Part shown: piece by piece, positions 22,760 to 32,763 of the stretch
Layout: every line of letters starts with the position of its first letter
How positions within the stretch are numbered: the stretch's first letter is position 1
From: CAWFSE01 sp963697565
GTDB taxonomy: Bacteria > Actinomycetota > Actinomycetes > CAVWCF01
Direction: 5' to 3'
DNA: 64,000 nucleotides
NCBI GenBank assembly: GCA_963697565.1
Contig: CAVOOM010000003.1
Location: 1 to 64,000, forward strand
The notes under the pieces: generated by a model
Databases searched by the model: none
Told to the model about the DNA's origin: nothing
The model's input: only the letters and a program-made list of their open reading frames with translations
Program-made: the position numbers and the translations under genes

Positions 22760-23719
22760 TCACAGCGACTGGACGTCGGCCTGCTTGGCGCGGACGGCCT
22801 CGGCGGCCTCCCGCAGGCCGGCGACCTCGGTCTCGGTCAGGTCGGTCTCGACGACCCGGCGCACGCCGGCCCGGCCGATCTCGGCCTCGACGCCGAGGTA
22901 GACGCCCTCGATGCCGTACTCGCCGTCGACCCAGGTGCACACCGGCATCACCGCGCCGGAGTCCTCGATCACGGCCTTGGCCATCCGGGCGGCGGCGGCC
23001 GACGGGGCGTAGTAGGCCGACCCGGTCTTGAGCAGCGCCACGACCTCGGCGCCGCCGTTGCGGGTGCGCACCACGAGGCTCTCGATCTCCTCGGCCGGCA
23101 GCAGGCTCGCGAGCGGCTGGCCGTTGACGGTGCAGCGCGAGGGCACCGGCACCATCGTGTCGCCGTGCGACCCGAGGGTGAGCGTCTGGACCGCGCCGAC
23201 CGGGACGGCGAGCCGCTCGGCCACGAAGTTGGTGAAGCGGGCGGTGTCGAGCATCCCGGCCTGGCCGATCACCTTGCGCTTGTCGAAGCCGGTGGCCAGC
23301 TGGGTCAGCGCGGTCATCTCGTCGAGCGGGTTGGAGACCACGATCACCACGGCGTCCGGCGCGTGGGCGGCGACGTTCTCGGCCACCTGGCGGACGATCT
23401 TGGCGTTGACCTCGATGAGGTCCATCCGGCTCATGCCGGGCTTGCGGGGCAGGCCCGCCGTGACGACGACGATGTCGGAGCCGGCGATCGCCTCGTACCC
23501 CTCGCCGTTCGGCCCCGTGCTGGCGCCGACGACCTTGGTCTCGAAGCCCTCGACCGGGCGCGACTGGTTGAGGTCGAGCGCCAGGCCCTCGGGCTTGCCC
23601 TCGATGATGTCGGTCAGCACGACGGTGTCGAACACGTCGTACTCCGCGAGCCGCTGGGCGGTCGTCGAGCCGTAGAAGCCCGCTCCGACCACGGTCACCT
23701 TGCCGCTGCGCTCAGCCAT
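22760..23719 (-). CDS. mdh: Malate dehydrogenase (LDH-like type)
   Basis: Oxidises malate to oxaloacetate with NAD. 319 residues of the LDH-like class: KVTVVGAGFYGSTTAQRLAE nucleotide-binding fold, LTDIIEGKPEGLALDLNQS, substrate-binding LPRKPGMSRMDLIEVN with the Arg residues characteristic of MDH rather than LDH, VVSNPLDEMT, GQAGMLDTARF and the catalytic His in LGSHGDTMVPVPS. ATG 23719 has GAGGA upstream. It is followed by icd. The 134 bases between it and the DUF3017 stop must hold the mdh promoter and may hold a weak terminator (cctgag/ctcagg arms at 23832-23858). Confidence 0.95.
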   Translation of the reverse strand: MAERSGKVTVVGAGFYGSTTAQRLAEYDVFDTVVLTDIIEGKPEGLALDLNQSRPVEGFETKVVGASTGPNGEGYEAIAGSDIVVVTAGLPRKPGMSRMDLIEVNAKIVRQVAENVAAHAPDAVVIVVSNPLDEMTALTQLATGFDKRKVIGQAGMLDTARFTNFVAERLAVPVGAVQTLTLGSHGDTMVPVPSRCTVNGQPLASLLPAEEIESLVVRTRNGGAEVVALLKTGSAYYAPSAAAARMAKAVIEDSGAVMPVCTWVDGEYGIEGVYLGVEAEIGRAGVRRVVETDLTETEVAGLREAAEAVRAKQADVQSL

Positions 23720-23853
23720 GAGGTCCTCGTTCCCTGTCCGCTGCTGGGGCCCTGCGGACTGGCCGCGGGCGGTTTTCTCGACGTCAAGATACCGGGCCGG
23801 GCCGGCCGCCAGACACCCGGCCACCCCGCTCCCTGAGGGATCCGCCCGCCCGC

Positions 23854-24195
23854 TCAGGCCACGCCGGGCACCGCGAGCGCCAGGACCAGCAGCCCGACCC
23901 CGAGGACGAAGAGCGCGGCCACGTCGATCCGGCGCGACCGGACCCGGAGCAGCCCGATCCGCGACTCGGGGAGCAGGGCCCGCAGCCAGCCGGCGAACAC
24001 CACGGCGGCCGCCATCAGCACCACCCCGCGGCGGAAGCGGTCGAACACCACGGCCACCAGCAGCCCGGCGAGAACCCCGCCGAGGGTCACCGCGAGCGGC
24101 CATTCCCGGCGGAGGGCCGCGACGCGCGCCCCGACCCGGCTCCACGGCGCTCGGTCAGCCCGCCGCGGCGGACCGCTCGGCGGCCTCCACGACAT
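23854..24195 (-). CDS. DUF3017 small membrane protein
   Basis: 113 residues, function unknown. Three hydrophobic helices: PLAVTLGGVLAGLLVAVVF, GVVLMAAAVVFAGWLRALLP and VAALFVLGVGLLVLALAVPG, with basic loops between. DUF3017 proteins are regularly encoded directly after folD in actinomycetes, as here, and the two genes overlap by about 40 bases if the ATG at 24195 is right. A shorter start is possible. The constant pairing suggests co-expression; it does not establish a role in folate metabolism. Confidence 0.75.
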   Translation of the reverse strand: MSWRPPSGPPRRADRAPWSRVGARVAALRREWPLAVTLGGVLAGLLVAVVFDRFRRGVVLMAAAVVFAGWLRALLPESRIGLLRVRSRRIDVAALFVLGVGLLVLALAVPGVA

Positions 24196-25016
24196 TGGCC
24201 AGCAGCATCGCGCGGGTCATCGGACCGACCCCGCCCGGCATCGGCGCCACGAAGCCGGCGACCTCGAGCACCTCGGGCGAGACGTCGCCCACCAGCCCCG
24301 CGTCGGTACGCGTGATGCCGACGTCGAGGACGGCCGCCCCCGGCTTGACCATGTCGCCGGTGATGATCCCCGCCACCCCGGCCGCCGCCACCACGATGTC
24401 GGCGGTGCGCGTGTGCGCGGCGAGATCGCGGGTCCCGGTGTGGCAGAGGGTGACGGTGGAGTTCTCGGTCTTGCGGGTGAGCAGCAGCCCGAGCGGCCGG
24501 CCGACGGTGACCCCGCGGCCGACCACGACCACCTCGGCCCCGGCCAGCGCCACGTCGTACCGGCGGAGCAGCTCGACGATGCCGCGGGGCGTGCAGGGCA
24601 GGGGAGCCGGGACCCCGAGCACCAGCCGGCCGAGGTTGACCGGGTGGAGGCCGTCGGCGTCCTTGCCCGGGTCCATCAGCTCGAGCACCCGGTTGGCGTC
24701 CAGCCCGCGCGGGCAGCGGCAGCTGGACGATGTAGCCGGTGCACGGCGGGGTCGGCGTTCAGCTCGGCGACGAGCGGCCTCGACGTCGGCCTGGGTCGCA
24801 TCGGCCGGCAGGTCGTGCCGCAGGCTGGCGATCCCGACCTCGGCGCAGTCGCGGTGCTTGCCGCCGACGTAGGCGCGGCTGCCGGGGTCGTCGCCGACCA
24901 GGACGGTGCCCAGCCCGGGGACGATGCCGCGGTCGGCCAGCGCCGCCACCCGGACTCGCCAGCTCGGCCTTGATCGCCGCGGCAGCGGCCTTGCCATCGA
25001 GGATCGTCGCGCTCAC
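24155..25016 (-). CDS. folD: Methylenetetrahydrofolate dehydrogenase/cyclohydrolase, frameshifted
   Basis: Bifunctional cytosolic enzyme making 10-formyl-THF from 5,10-methylene-THF, the formyl donor for PurN and PurH encoded 2-4 kb away. Seen: start GTG 25016 with SATILDGKAAAAAIKAELA, PGLGTVLVGDDPGSRAYVGG followed by the catalytic Lys (YVGGK), KDADGLHPVNLGRLVLG, CTPRGIVELLRRYDVAL, cofactor site VVVGRGVTVGRPLGLLLTRK, and C-terminus APMPGGVGPMTRAMLLANVV. The usual substrate loop appears as GYIVQLPLP only after frame correction. Changes lie near 24955, 24775 and 24720. About 286 codons. Confidence 0.92.
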
Positions 25017-25052
25017 GGGGCGAGATCCTCCCATGACCTGCAACCGGCCCGG

Positions 25053-26045
25053 CTAGCGGCGGGAGCCGAGGAAGACCGCGGCGAAGGCCAGCAGCGCCCC
25101 GAGGGCGGTGGCCGCCTGCAGGCCCTGGCCGGTCGCGGGAGCCACCGCGTCGAGCAGCAACGCCCCGGCCAGCTGGCCGGCGATGGACGCCAGGGCCAGC
25201 CCGAGGACCCCGATCACCGGCACCACCAGGGCCGCGACCGCGATGAAGACCACCCCGATCAGCCCGCCGAGGTAGAGCCAGGGTTCGGCCGGGAAGTCGG
25301 GCGCGCTCCACCCGCGCGCAAGCACCGAGAGCGCCAGCACGGCGGTGAGGCAGGCCGTGCCCACCGTGAAGTTGGTGAACGTCGCCGCGAACGGCTGGCG
25401 GGTCTCGTTCGAGACCCGCCCGTTCACGGCCTGCTGCGCGGCGATCAGCACCCCGGCGACCACGGCCAGCGCGAGGTACGGCGGGTCCAGCGAGCCGTCA
25501 CCGAGCCGGGAGGAGACGGCGACCAGCACCGCGATCGTCGCCAGCACGGCGGCCGAGATCCGCTGCCGGGTGATCGCCTGCGGGCCGGCCGGGCCGAGGC
25601 CCGCGCGGTCCACAGCCAGGCTGCTGCCCGATTGGCCGGCGATCACCGCGACGGTGAAGACCGCCACGCCGAGCACCGGCACCGAGATGCCCTGGCCGAG
25701 GACGAAGGTCGCCCCGCCGGCGCCGCCGACCAGATGCCACCAGCGCAGCCGCCCGGCCCGCACCAGCGCGGGCAGCGAGGCCACCGCCGCGCGTGCCGTC
25801 GGACGGGCGAGGACCACCACGGAGATGATCGCCAGGCCCGACCCGAACGAGATGAGCGCGGCCAGCGCGCCGTCTTCCAGCCGCACCGCCAACTCGCCGT
25901 TGATCCGCGACTGGACGGCCGAGAGGAATCCGACGCCGACGGCCAAGGCGAGCCCGATCGGGTGGCTCGGCGCGCGGTGCACGGCCGCGACACTACGGCC
26001 CGGCCAGCCGACGGCCGGCGGTCTCCCGCCGGCCGCACGTGTCAC
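25053..26045 (-). CDS. DMT superfamily transporter, YdcZ/DUF606 type
   Basis: Membrane protein of 330 residues with ten predicted helices in two homologous halves of about 145 residues: the first has IGLALAVGVGFLSAVQSRIN and GGAGGATFVLGQGISVPVLG, the second YLALAVVAGVLIAAQQAVNG and LGGLIGVVFIAVAALVVPVI, each ending in a small-residue helix. DUF606 proteins occur as single or fused halves; this is the fused form. Substrate unknown. The long N-terminus before HRAPSHPIGLALAVG may not be translated; a GTG about 20 codons in is an alternative start. Confidence 0.8.
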   Translation of the reverse strand: MTRAAGGRPPAVGWPGRSVAAVHRAPSHPIGLALAVGVGFLSAVQSRINGELAVRLEDGALAALISFGSGLAIISVVVLARPTARAAVASLPALVRAGRLRWWHLVGGAGGATFVLGQGISVPVLGVAVFTVAVIAGQSGSSLAVDRAGLGPAGPQAITRQRISAAVLATIAVLVAVSSRLGDGSLDPPYLALAVVAGVLIAAQQAVNGRVSNETRQPFAATFTNFTVGTACLTAVLALSVLARGWSAPDFPAEPWLYLGGLIGVVFIAVAALVVPVIGVLGLALASIAGQLAGALLLDAVAPATGQGLQAATALGALLAFAAVFLGSRR

Positions 26046-26052
26046 CGCGGCG

Positions 26053-26562
26053 TCACGGGGCCTGGGCCAGGTGCTCCTGCGCCAGGCTGACGTCGTAGCC
26101 GGCCGGGGCTTGGGCCAGGTGCTCCTGCGCCAGGCTCGTCGTGTAGCTGGTGACCGCGGGCGCCTGCGCGAGGTGCTCGTTGGCCAGGCTGTAGTCGGCG
26201 GTGGCGTAGCCGTTCGGGGCCTGGGCCAGGTGCTCCAGGGCCAGGCTGGTGTCGGCGGGCGCCGTCGCCACGATGGCGTCGGTCAACCCGTCGAGCGCGG
26301 CGTAGCCGGTCGACTCCGTGGCCTGGCCGGCCGCGTACCCCGTGCCGAGGCCGATGGCGCCGGCGATCAGCGCCACACCCACGTACTTCGGCCAGTTGCG
26401 CCGGGCGGTGGCCTTCGGCGGCTCCCCCACGACGACCAGGGGAACCTCGGGGTGCTCAAGCGTCGGGATCCACGCCTCGTGCTGCTCAAGCAGAGGCGGC
26501 GTGGGCGTCGGCTGGTCGAGGACCGCTCCTTGCGTCTTCGGCCGCTCAAGCGTGGTGGTCAT
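26053..26562 (-). CDS. Single-pass membrane protein ending in four SLAxEHLAQAP repeats
   Basis: Unrecognised, 169 residues. Residues 1-58 are Pro/Glu-rich and cytoplasmic; 60-79 form one membrane helix (YVGVALIAGAIGLGTGYAAG); 80-104 are a linker. The rest is four copies of an 11-residue unit: SLALEHLAQAP (106-116), SLANEHLAQAP (125-135), SLAQEHLAQAP (143-153 and 159-169), with shrinking linkers of 8, 7 and 5 residues rich in Tyr/Thr. The protein stops on the last residue of the last unit. ATG 26562 has a perfect AGGAGG at 8-base spacing; the GTG three codons earlier would overlap that site. No family known to me contains this repeat. It has its own leader region and stands alone. Confidence 0.85.
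   Translation of the reverse strand: MTTTLERPKTQGAVLDQPTPTPPLLEQHEAWIPTLEHPEVPLVVVGEPPKATARRNWPKYVGVALIAGAIGLGTGYAAGQATESTGYAALDGLTDAIVATAPADTSLALEHLAQAPNGYATADYSLANEHLAQAPAVTSYTTSLAQEHLAQAPAGYDVSLAQEHLAQAP
26056..26248 (-). repeat. Four tandem copies of a 33-bp coding repeat
   Basis: The four protein units are also DNA repeats, at about 26056-26089, 26104-26136, 26158-26190 and 26216-26248. The two copies nearest the 3' end of the gene share an uninterrupted identical core (gggccaggtgctcctgcgcc plus the flanking bases on both sides, including third positions). The other two have diverged at third positions. That pattern indicates stepwise duplication, with the last copy the most recent, followed by selection on the protein sequence. 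Confidence 0.85.
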
Positions 26563-26592
26563 CTCCCTCACCTCCTCTGTCGAGGGAGGGGC

Positions 26593-26624
26593 CGGGACCG
26601 CTCCGGTTGTCGTCCCCGGTCCCG
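26593..26624 (-). terminator. Hairpin between purH and the repeat-protein gene
   Basis: Eight-bp arms cgggaccg (26593-26600) and cggtcccg (26617-26624) with a 16-nt loop lie 74 bases beyond the purH stop and about 30 bases before the repeat-protein start, on the same strand. It could end the purN-purH transcript or shape the leader of the next gene. No U-run. Confidence 0.4.
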
Positions 26625-26697
26625 ATTTCAGTCTTGAGGGCGCGGATCGCGCCGCCGCCAGAGTCGGAGGTCACCGACGGACCCGCTGACGCCGCGG

Positions 26698-28305
26698 CTA
26701 GTGGAAGAAGTGCCGTGCGCCGGTGAGGTACATCGTCGCGCCGGCCGCCTCCGCCGCGGCGACGACCTCGGCGTCGCGCACCGAGCCGCCCGGCTGCACG
26801 ATCGCGCGCACCCCGGCCTCGGTCAGCACCTCCAGCCCATCGGGGAACGGGAAGAACGCGTCGCTGGCCGCCACCGCGCCGCGCACCCGCTCCTCGCCCG
26901 CCCGGGCCACCGCGAGCCGCGCGGAGTCGACCCGGTTGACCTGGCCCATGCCGACCCCGACGGTCGCGCCCTCGCGGGCCACCACGATCGCGTTGGACTT
27001 CACCGCGCGGGACGCGCGCCAGGCGAAGGCGAGGTCGCGCAGCGTGGCCGCGTCGGCGGGCGTTCCGCACGCCAGTGTCCAGGCCGCGGGGTCGTCGCCG
27101 GGGGCGGTCAGGGCGTCGACCTGCTGCATCAGCGCGCCGCCCGACACCAGCCGCAGCTCCACCCCGCCCCGGCCCACGGGCGCGTCGCAGCGCAGCAGCC
27201 GCACGTTCTTCTTCACCGTCAGCAGCGCCAGCGCCTCGTCGTCGTACGCCGGCGCGATCACCACCTCGGTGAAGACCTCCGCCATCGCCGCGGCCATCTC
27301 GGCGGTCAGGGGGCGGTTGACCGCGACCACGCCGCCGAACGCCGACACCGGGTCGCAGTCGAAGGCGCGGCCGTAGGCCTCGGCCACGTCGGCGCCGATC
27401 GCGATGCCGCAGGGGTTGGTGTGCTTGATGATCGCGACCGCGGGCTCGTCGTGGTCCCACGCGGCGCGCCACGCGGCATCGGCGTCGACGTAGTTGTTGT
27501 ACGACATCTCCTTGCCGTGCAGCTGGTCGGCGAGGGCGAGGCCGGGCCGCCGCTCGCGGGTCGTGTAGAGCGCCGCCTGCTGGTGCGGGTTCTCGCCGTA
27601 CCGCAGCACGGCCGCGCGGTCCCAGGTCGCGCCGAGCCAGGTCGGGAAGGCCTCGCCGGTCGGATCGGGCGCCACCACGCTGCCCAGGTACGAGGCGACC
27701 TGCACGTCGTACGACGCGGTGTGCGCGAACGCCTCGGCCGCCAGGCGGCGGCGCTGCGCGAGGGTGAAGCCGCCCGCGCCGAGCGCCCCGACGACCTGGC
27801 CGTACTGCCCGGGCGAGGTGACGACCGCCACGCTGGGGTGGTTCTTGGCGGCGGCCCGCACCATCGACGGCCCGCCGATGTCGATCTGCTCGACGCAGGC
27901 GTCCGGCGCCGCGCCCGAGGCGACGGTCTCGGCGAACGGGTAGAGGTTGACCACGACGAGGTCGAACGGCTCGACGCCCAGCTCGGCCAGCTGCGCGCGG
28001 TGGGAGGGCAGCCGCAGGTCGGCCAGGATCCCCGCGTGCACCTTCGGGTGGAGGGTCTTGACCCGCCCGTCCAGGCACTCCGGGAAGCCGGTGAGCTCCT
28101 CGACCGCCGTGACCGGGACGCCCGCCTCGGCGATCCGCGCCGCCGTCGACCCGGTCGAGACCAGGGCGACCCCGGAGGCGTGCAGCGCCTGCGCCAGCTC
28201 GGCGAGCCCGGTCTTGTCGTACACGCTCACCAGGGCGCGCCGGATCGGCCGCAGGTCCTCGTTCACGAGGGTGTGGTCGGACCCCGTGGGGTGCTGGCTA
28301 GCCAT
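26698..28305 (-). CDS. purH: Bifunctional AICAR transformylase/IMP cyclohydrolase
   Basis: Last two steps of IMP synthesis. 535 intact residues. The N-terminal cyclohydrolase domain has ALVSVYDKTGLAELAQALHA, GRVKTLHPKVHAGILADLRL and EQIDIGGPSMVRAAAKNHPS; the C-terminal transformylase has YGENPHQQAALYTT, AIIKHTNPCGIAIG with the catalytic Lys-His pair, and SDAFFPFPDGLEVLTEAG. It ends TGARHFFH, the normal terminus. ATG 28305 overlaps the purN stop region; an in-frame ATG five codons upstream is possible. It needs 10-formyl-THF, supplied by FolD. Confidence 0.96.
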   Translation of the reverse strand: MASQHPTGSDHTLVNEDLRPIRRALVSVYDKTGLAELAQALHASGVALVSTGSTAARIAEAGVPVTAVEELTGFPECLDGRVKTLHPKVHAGILADLRLPSHRAQLAELGVEPFDLVVVNLYPFAETVASGAAPDACVEQIDIGGPSMVRAAAKNHPSVAVVTSPGQYGQVVGALGAGGFTLAQRRRLAAEAFAHTASYDVQVASYLGSVVAPDPTGEAFPTWLGATWDRAAVLRYGENPHQQAALYTTRERRPGLALADQLHGKEMSYNNYVDADAAWRAAWDHDEPAVAIIKHTNPCGIAIGADVAEAYGRAFDCDPVSAFGGVVAVNRPLTAEMAAAMAEVFTEVVIAPAYDDEALALLTVKKNVRLLRCDAPVGRGGVELRLVSGGALMQQVDALTAPGDDPAAWTLACGTPADAATLRDLAFAWRASRAVKSNAIVVAREGATVGVGMGQVNRVDSARLAVARAGEERVRGAVAASDAFFPFPDGLEVLTEAGVRAIVQPGGSVRDAEVVAAAEAAGATMYLTGARHFFH

Positions 28306-28918
28306 CTGCGTCTCCCGCATGTCCGTAGCGCGTCCTTCGGCCCTCGACCGTCCAGCCCTCGCGGGCCAGCCGGCCGACCACGTCGACGAGGAGCGGACGC
28401 TCCACCGCCTTGATCCGCTCGTGCAGCGTGTCCTCGTCGTCCTCGGGCTCGACCGCGACCGCCGCCTGGGCGAGCACCGGCCCGGTGTCCACGCCGGCGT
28501 CCACCCAGTGCACCGTGCACCCGGTGACCGCGACGCCGTACGCGAGGGCGTCGCGCACGGCATGCGCGCCGGGAAACGCCGGCAGCAGCGCGGGGTGGGT
28601 GTTGACCACGGGGAAGCGCTCAACGAACAGCGGCGACAGGATCCGCATGAGTCCGGCGGAGACGACCAGATCCGGCTGGTGGGCGGCGACCTGCTCGGCG
28701 AGCGCGGCGCTCCAGGCCTCGCGCCCGGCGTAGGCGGCGGGGGCGACCTCGAAGACCGGGATCCCCGCGGCCACCGCCTTGGCGACGCCGCCCGTGCCCG
28801 CGCGGTCGGCCCCGACGGCCACGACCGAGGCGCCGTACGCGGGGTCCGCGGCGGCCTCGATCAGGGCGGCGAGGTTGCTGCCCGCGCCCGAGAGCAGGAC
28901 GACGAGGCGGGCGGTCAC
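28298..28918 (-). CDS. purN: Phosphoribosylglycinamide formyltransferase (GART)
   Basis: Transfers formyl from 10-formyl-THF to GAR in purine synthesis. 206 residues, intact. Motifs: phosphate-binding LVVLLSGAGSNLAALIEAA, catalytic PVVNTHPALLPAFPGAHAV with the Asn and His, and the signature HWVDAGVDTGPVLAQAAV with the catalytic Asp. Start GTG 28918, stop 28298, overlapping the beginning of purH by eight bases, so the two are one operon. It follows the DUF6350 gene closely. Confidence 0.95.
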   Translation of the reverse strand: MTARLVVLLSGAGSNLAALIEAAADPAYGASVVAVGADRAGTGGVAKAVAAGIPVFEVAPAAYAGREAWSAALAEQVAAHQPDLVVSAGLMRILSPLFVERFPVVNTHPALLPAFPGAHAVRDALAYGVAVTGCTVHWVDAGVDTGPVLAQAAVAVEPEDDEDTLHERIKAVERPLLVDVVGRLAREGWTVEGRRTRYGHAGDADG

Positions 28919-28940
28919 GCGCCGGAGCGTACCTGCGGCG

Positions 28941-30511
28941 TCAGGTGAGCTCGGCGGGGGTTGGGCTGTCCGCCGGGTCGTCCTCGGCCCGGTCCGCCGC
29001 GGGGGCCTCCCGCAGATCGATCGCCTGGGGGTGCTCCACCTCGTCGACGGCGGCGCCCACCGCCTCGTCGGCGGCCTGGGCGACGGCGGCGGCCGCCTGC
29101 CGAACCTTCTCCGCGGCGCGGGCGATGAGGCGGCCGGCCGGCGCCGCGGCGGCTGGAGGGGGCTGTGGGCGGTCCGCGGCGGGCGCCTCGGCAGCGGGCA
29201 CCGCCACCTGAGCTTCCGTCACGGCCGCGGCGCGCTCCTCCCGGCGGGCCGCCCGGGCCTCCCGCCAGACCTCCCACCGAGCGGCCATCCGCGGCGCCTC
29301 CCAGGCGGTGGCGGCCGCCACCACCCCGACCTCGAGTGCCGCGATCAACGCCACCCGCGCGGCGTCCGGGCCGATCTCGGCGAGCCGCTGCGCCCCCAGG
29401 GATCCGCCCGACAGCGCGGCCAGCAGCCCCAGCCACACTCCGGCCGCCGCCCCGGCCGCCGCCGCCAGCACGGCGGCGCGCTCGGGGCGGGTCGGGCCGA
29501 GGGCCACCAGCCGCCGTTCGAGCACCAAGCCGACGACCACGCCCGCCGCGACGGGGACGGCCAAGGCGAGCAGCGACCAGGCCGGCGCCGGGCCCACATC
29601 GGGCAACGCGGCGAGCAGCGGGAAGGCGGGCAGCTGATCCAGCACCACCCCGCCAGGGGCGACCGAGGTGCCGGCGCCCATCGCGAAGCCGGGTCCCACG
29701 GCGTACGCCGACGCCCAGAGCGCGGCATTGGGAACCACCGCCGCGCCCAGCACGGCCAAGGCCAGGGCGGCCCCGCCCCCCGGGGCGACCGCCTGCCGCA
29801 CGGCGTCGACGTCGGACCAGTGGGCGACGAGCGACCCGGCCAGGAGCAGGGCCCCGCCGCCGACCAGGACCGCCAGGCCGGCCGTCGCGGCGCGGACCAT
29901 CGGCAGGACAGCGACCGGAGTCCGGCGGCGCAGATCCGCCCGCAACCCAGGGCGCGGTCGCGATCCCCGACCCGGCGCCGGCCAGGGCGAGCAGGGCTGC
30001 GGCGGCCGCCGCCGGAGCCGGGAGCGCCTCGACCGCCGGGGTGGAGGCCAGCGCGGCGACGGCGGCCGCCAGCGCCGCGTACGTCGCCGCGCACACGGCC
30101 AGCGCCCGGCCCGCGTCGGCCCACGTCTGCAGCGCGGCGGAGCGGGCGGCCCAGCGCCCGGCGGCGGCCAGGGTCAGCACCACGAGCGCCATTGCCAGCA
30201 GGGGGGCGAGCACGAGCGTGGCCGTCCGCGCTCCCTGCTCGTCGGCGGACACCGCCACCTGGATCGGGACCCGCTGGGCCACCAGCCAGCCGAGGGCGGA
30301 CGCGCGCCACGGCGAGGGGCCGGCCCAGCCGCCTGCCCATGCGGACAACGCGGCCAGGCCGAGGGCCACCCCGCCGGTCAGCCCCGCGGCGAGCAGCGCC
30401 GCCAGGACCCCGGCGGCCACCGGGGTGCGCGGCGGGCGCGGCTCCCGATCGGGCCGCCTCGGCCACCGGGCAGGCGATCTCAAGCGCGGCGGGAAGACGC
30501 AGGGCGGGCAC
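28941..30511 (-). CDS. DUF6350 polytopic membrane protein, frameshifted
   Basis: Large membrane protein of about 523 codons with many Ala/Leu/Val-rich helices (VAAGVLAALLAAGLTGGVAL, LAPLLAMALVVLTLAAAGRW, GLAVLVGGGALLLAGSLVAH, AWSLLALAVPVAAGVVVGLV) and a long Ala/Glu/Pro-rich cytoplasmic tail ending DSPTPAELT. The amphipathic helix pattern and the position between sucD and purN match the actinomycete DUF6350 family, sometimes labelled PerM-like; its function is not established here. GTG 30511 is chosen from codon bias; frame changes lie near 30427 and 29945. Confidence 0.75.
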
Positions 30512-30566
30512 CCGCCCATGGTCGCAAGGGACCGGCCCCAGCCCGGGGATGCCGCGCCGAGGCGCG

Positions 30567-31451
<885 letters not shown>

Positions 31452-31463
31452 CGCTGCTGTCCC

Positions 31464-32645
31464 CTACTCCGTCGCCGCGGCGGCGAGCTCGGCCACGCGG
31501 CGCGCGGCTCCGTCCATGGTGTCGACCATCTCGATCAGGTCGTGCTCGGCCTCATCGAGGATCCGCCGGCCCACCTCGGCGTTGTTGCCGTCGAGGCGCA
31601 CGACGATCGGCTTGTCCGGGGTCTTGCCCTGGGACTTGAGCATCTCGAAGGCCCCCACGATCCCGTCGGCCACCGCGTCGCACGAGGTGATCCCGCCGAA
31701 GACGTTGACGAAGACCGCCTTGACGTCGGGGTCGCCCAGGACGATCCCCAGGCCGTCGGCCATCACCTGGGCGCTGGCCCCGCCGCCGATGTCGAGGAAG
31801 TTGGCCGGCTTGACGCCGCCGAACTCCTCACCGGCGTAGGCGACCACGTCGAGCGTGCTCATCACGAGGCCGGCGCCGTTGCCGATGATGCCGACCTCGC
31901 CCTGCAGCTTGACGTAGTTCAGCCCCTTCTCCTGGGCCGCGAGCTCGAGCGGGTCGGTCGCGGAGTTGTCGGCGAGGGCGGCGTGCTGGGGGTGGCGGAA
32001 CTCGGCGTTGCCGTCGAGGGTGACCTTGCCGTCGAGGGCGACGACCTGGCCGTCGGGGGTGCGTACGAGCGGGTTGACCTCGACGAGCGTGGCGTCCTCG
32101 GCGGTGAAGACCACCCAGAGCGCCTTGAGGATGTCGATCACCTGGTCGCGGATGTCGGCGGCGAACCCGGCGGCGTCGCAGATCTCGGCGGCCTTGGCGT
32201 CATCGACGCCGGTGATCGCGTCGACCGGGATCTTGGCCAGCGCGTCCGGCCGCTCGACGGCCAGCTGCTCGATCTCCATGCCGCCCTCGACGCTCGCCAT
32301 CGCCAGGTAGGTGCGGTTGGCGCGGTCGAGCAGGTACGAGACGTAGTACTCCTCGGCGATGTCGGCGGCCGGGTTGACCAGCACCTTGCCGACGATGTGG
32401 CCCTTGATGTCGAGGCCCAGGATCGCCTCGGCCTTCTCGGCGGCCTCCTCGGGCGTGGTGGCCAGCTTGACGCCGCCCGCCTTGCCGCGGCCACCGGTCT
32501 TGACCTGCGCCTTCACGACGACCGTGCCGCCGATGCGCTCGGCGGCCGCCCGGGCAGCGGCGGCCGTGGTCACGACCTCGCCCGCCTGGGTCGGCACGCC
32601 ATGGGCCGCGAACAGCTCCTTGGCTTGGTACTCGTACAGGTCCAC
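31464..32645 (-). CDS. sucC: Succinate-CoA ligase subunit beta
   Basis: Nucleotide-binding subunit of succinyl-CoA synthetase. 393 residues: MDLYEYQAKELFAAHGVPTQ, ATP-grasp lysine region VVVKAQVKTGGRGKAGGVKL, EVNPLVRTPDGQVVALDGKV, NGAGLVMSTLDVVAYAGEEF and FVNVFGGITSCDAVADGIV. GTG 32645 has GGGAGG six bases upstream; longer in-frame starts lack family similarity. Succinyl-CoA from the mutase encoded in this window would enter here. The 118 bases upstream hold its promoter; nothing else is recognisable there. Confidence 0.96.
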   Translation of the reverse strand: MDLYEYQAKELFAAHGVPTQAGEVVTTAAAARAAAERIGGTVVVKAQVKTGGRGKAGGVKLATTPEEAAEKAEAILGLDIKGHIVGKVLVNPAADIAEEYYVSYLLDRANRTYLAMASVEGGMEIEQLAVERPDALAKIPVDAITGVDDAKAAEICDAAGFAADIRDQVIDILKALWVVFTAEDATLVEVNPLVRTPDGQVVALDGKVTLDGNAEFRHPQHAALADNSATDPLELAAQEKGLNYVKLQGEVGIIGNGAGLVMSTLDVVAYAGEEFGGVKPANFLDIGGGASAQVMADGLGIVLGDPDVKAVFVNVFGGITSCDAVADGIVGAFEMLKSQGKTPDKPIVVRLDGNNAEVGRRILDEAEHDLIEMVDTMDGAARRVAELAAAATE

Positions 32646-32763
32646 GCGTCGCCTCCCGTACCCGAACACACTCCGCGAATGTGGCTTCTCGGACCCTAGC
32701 CCGCCGAGGGACGCGGCCGGTCGGCACCCCCGAGGGCCCGGGCCGCAGAGGCTCCCCGCCGGG

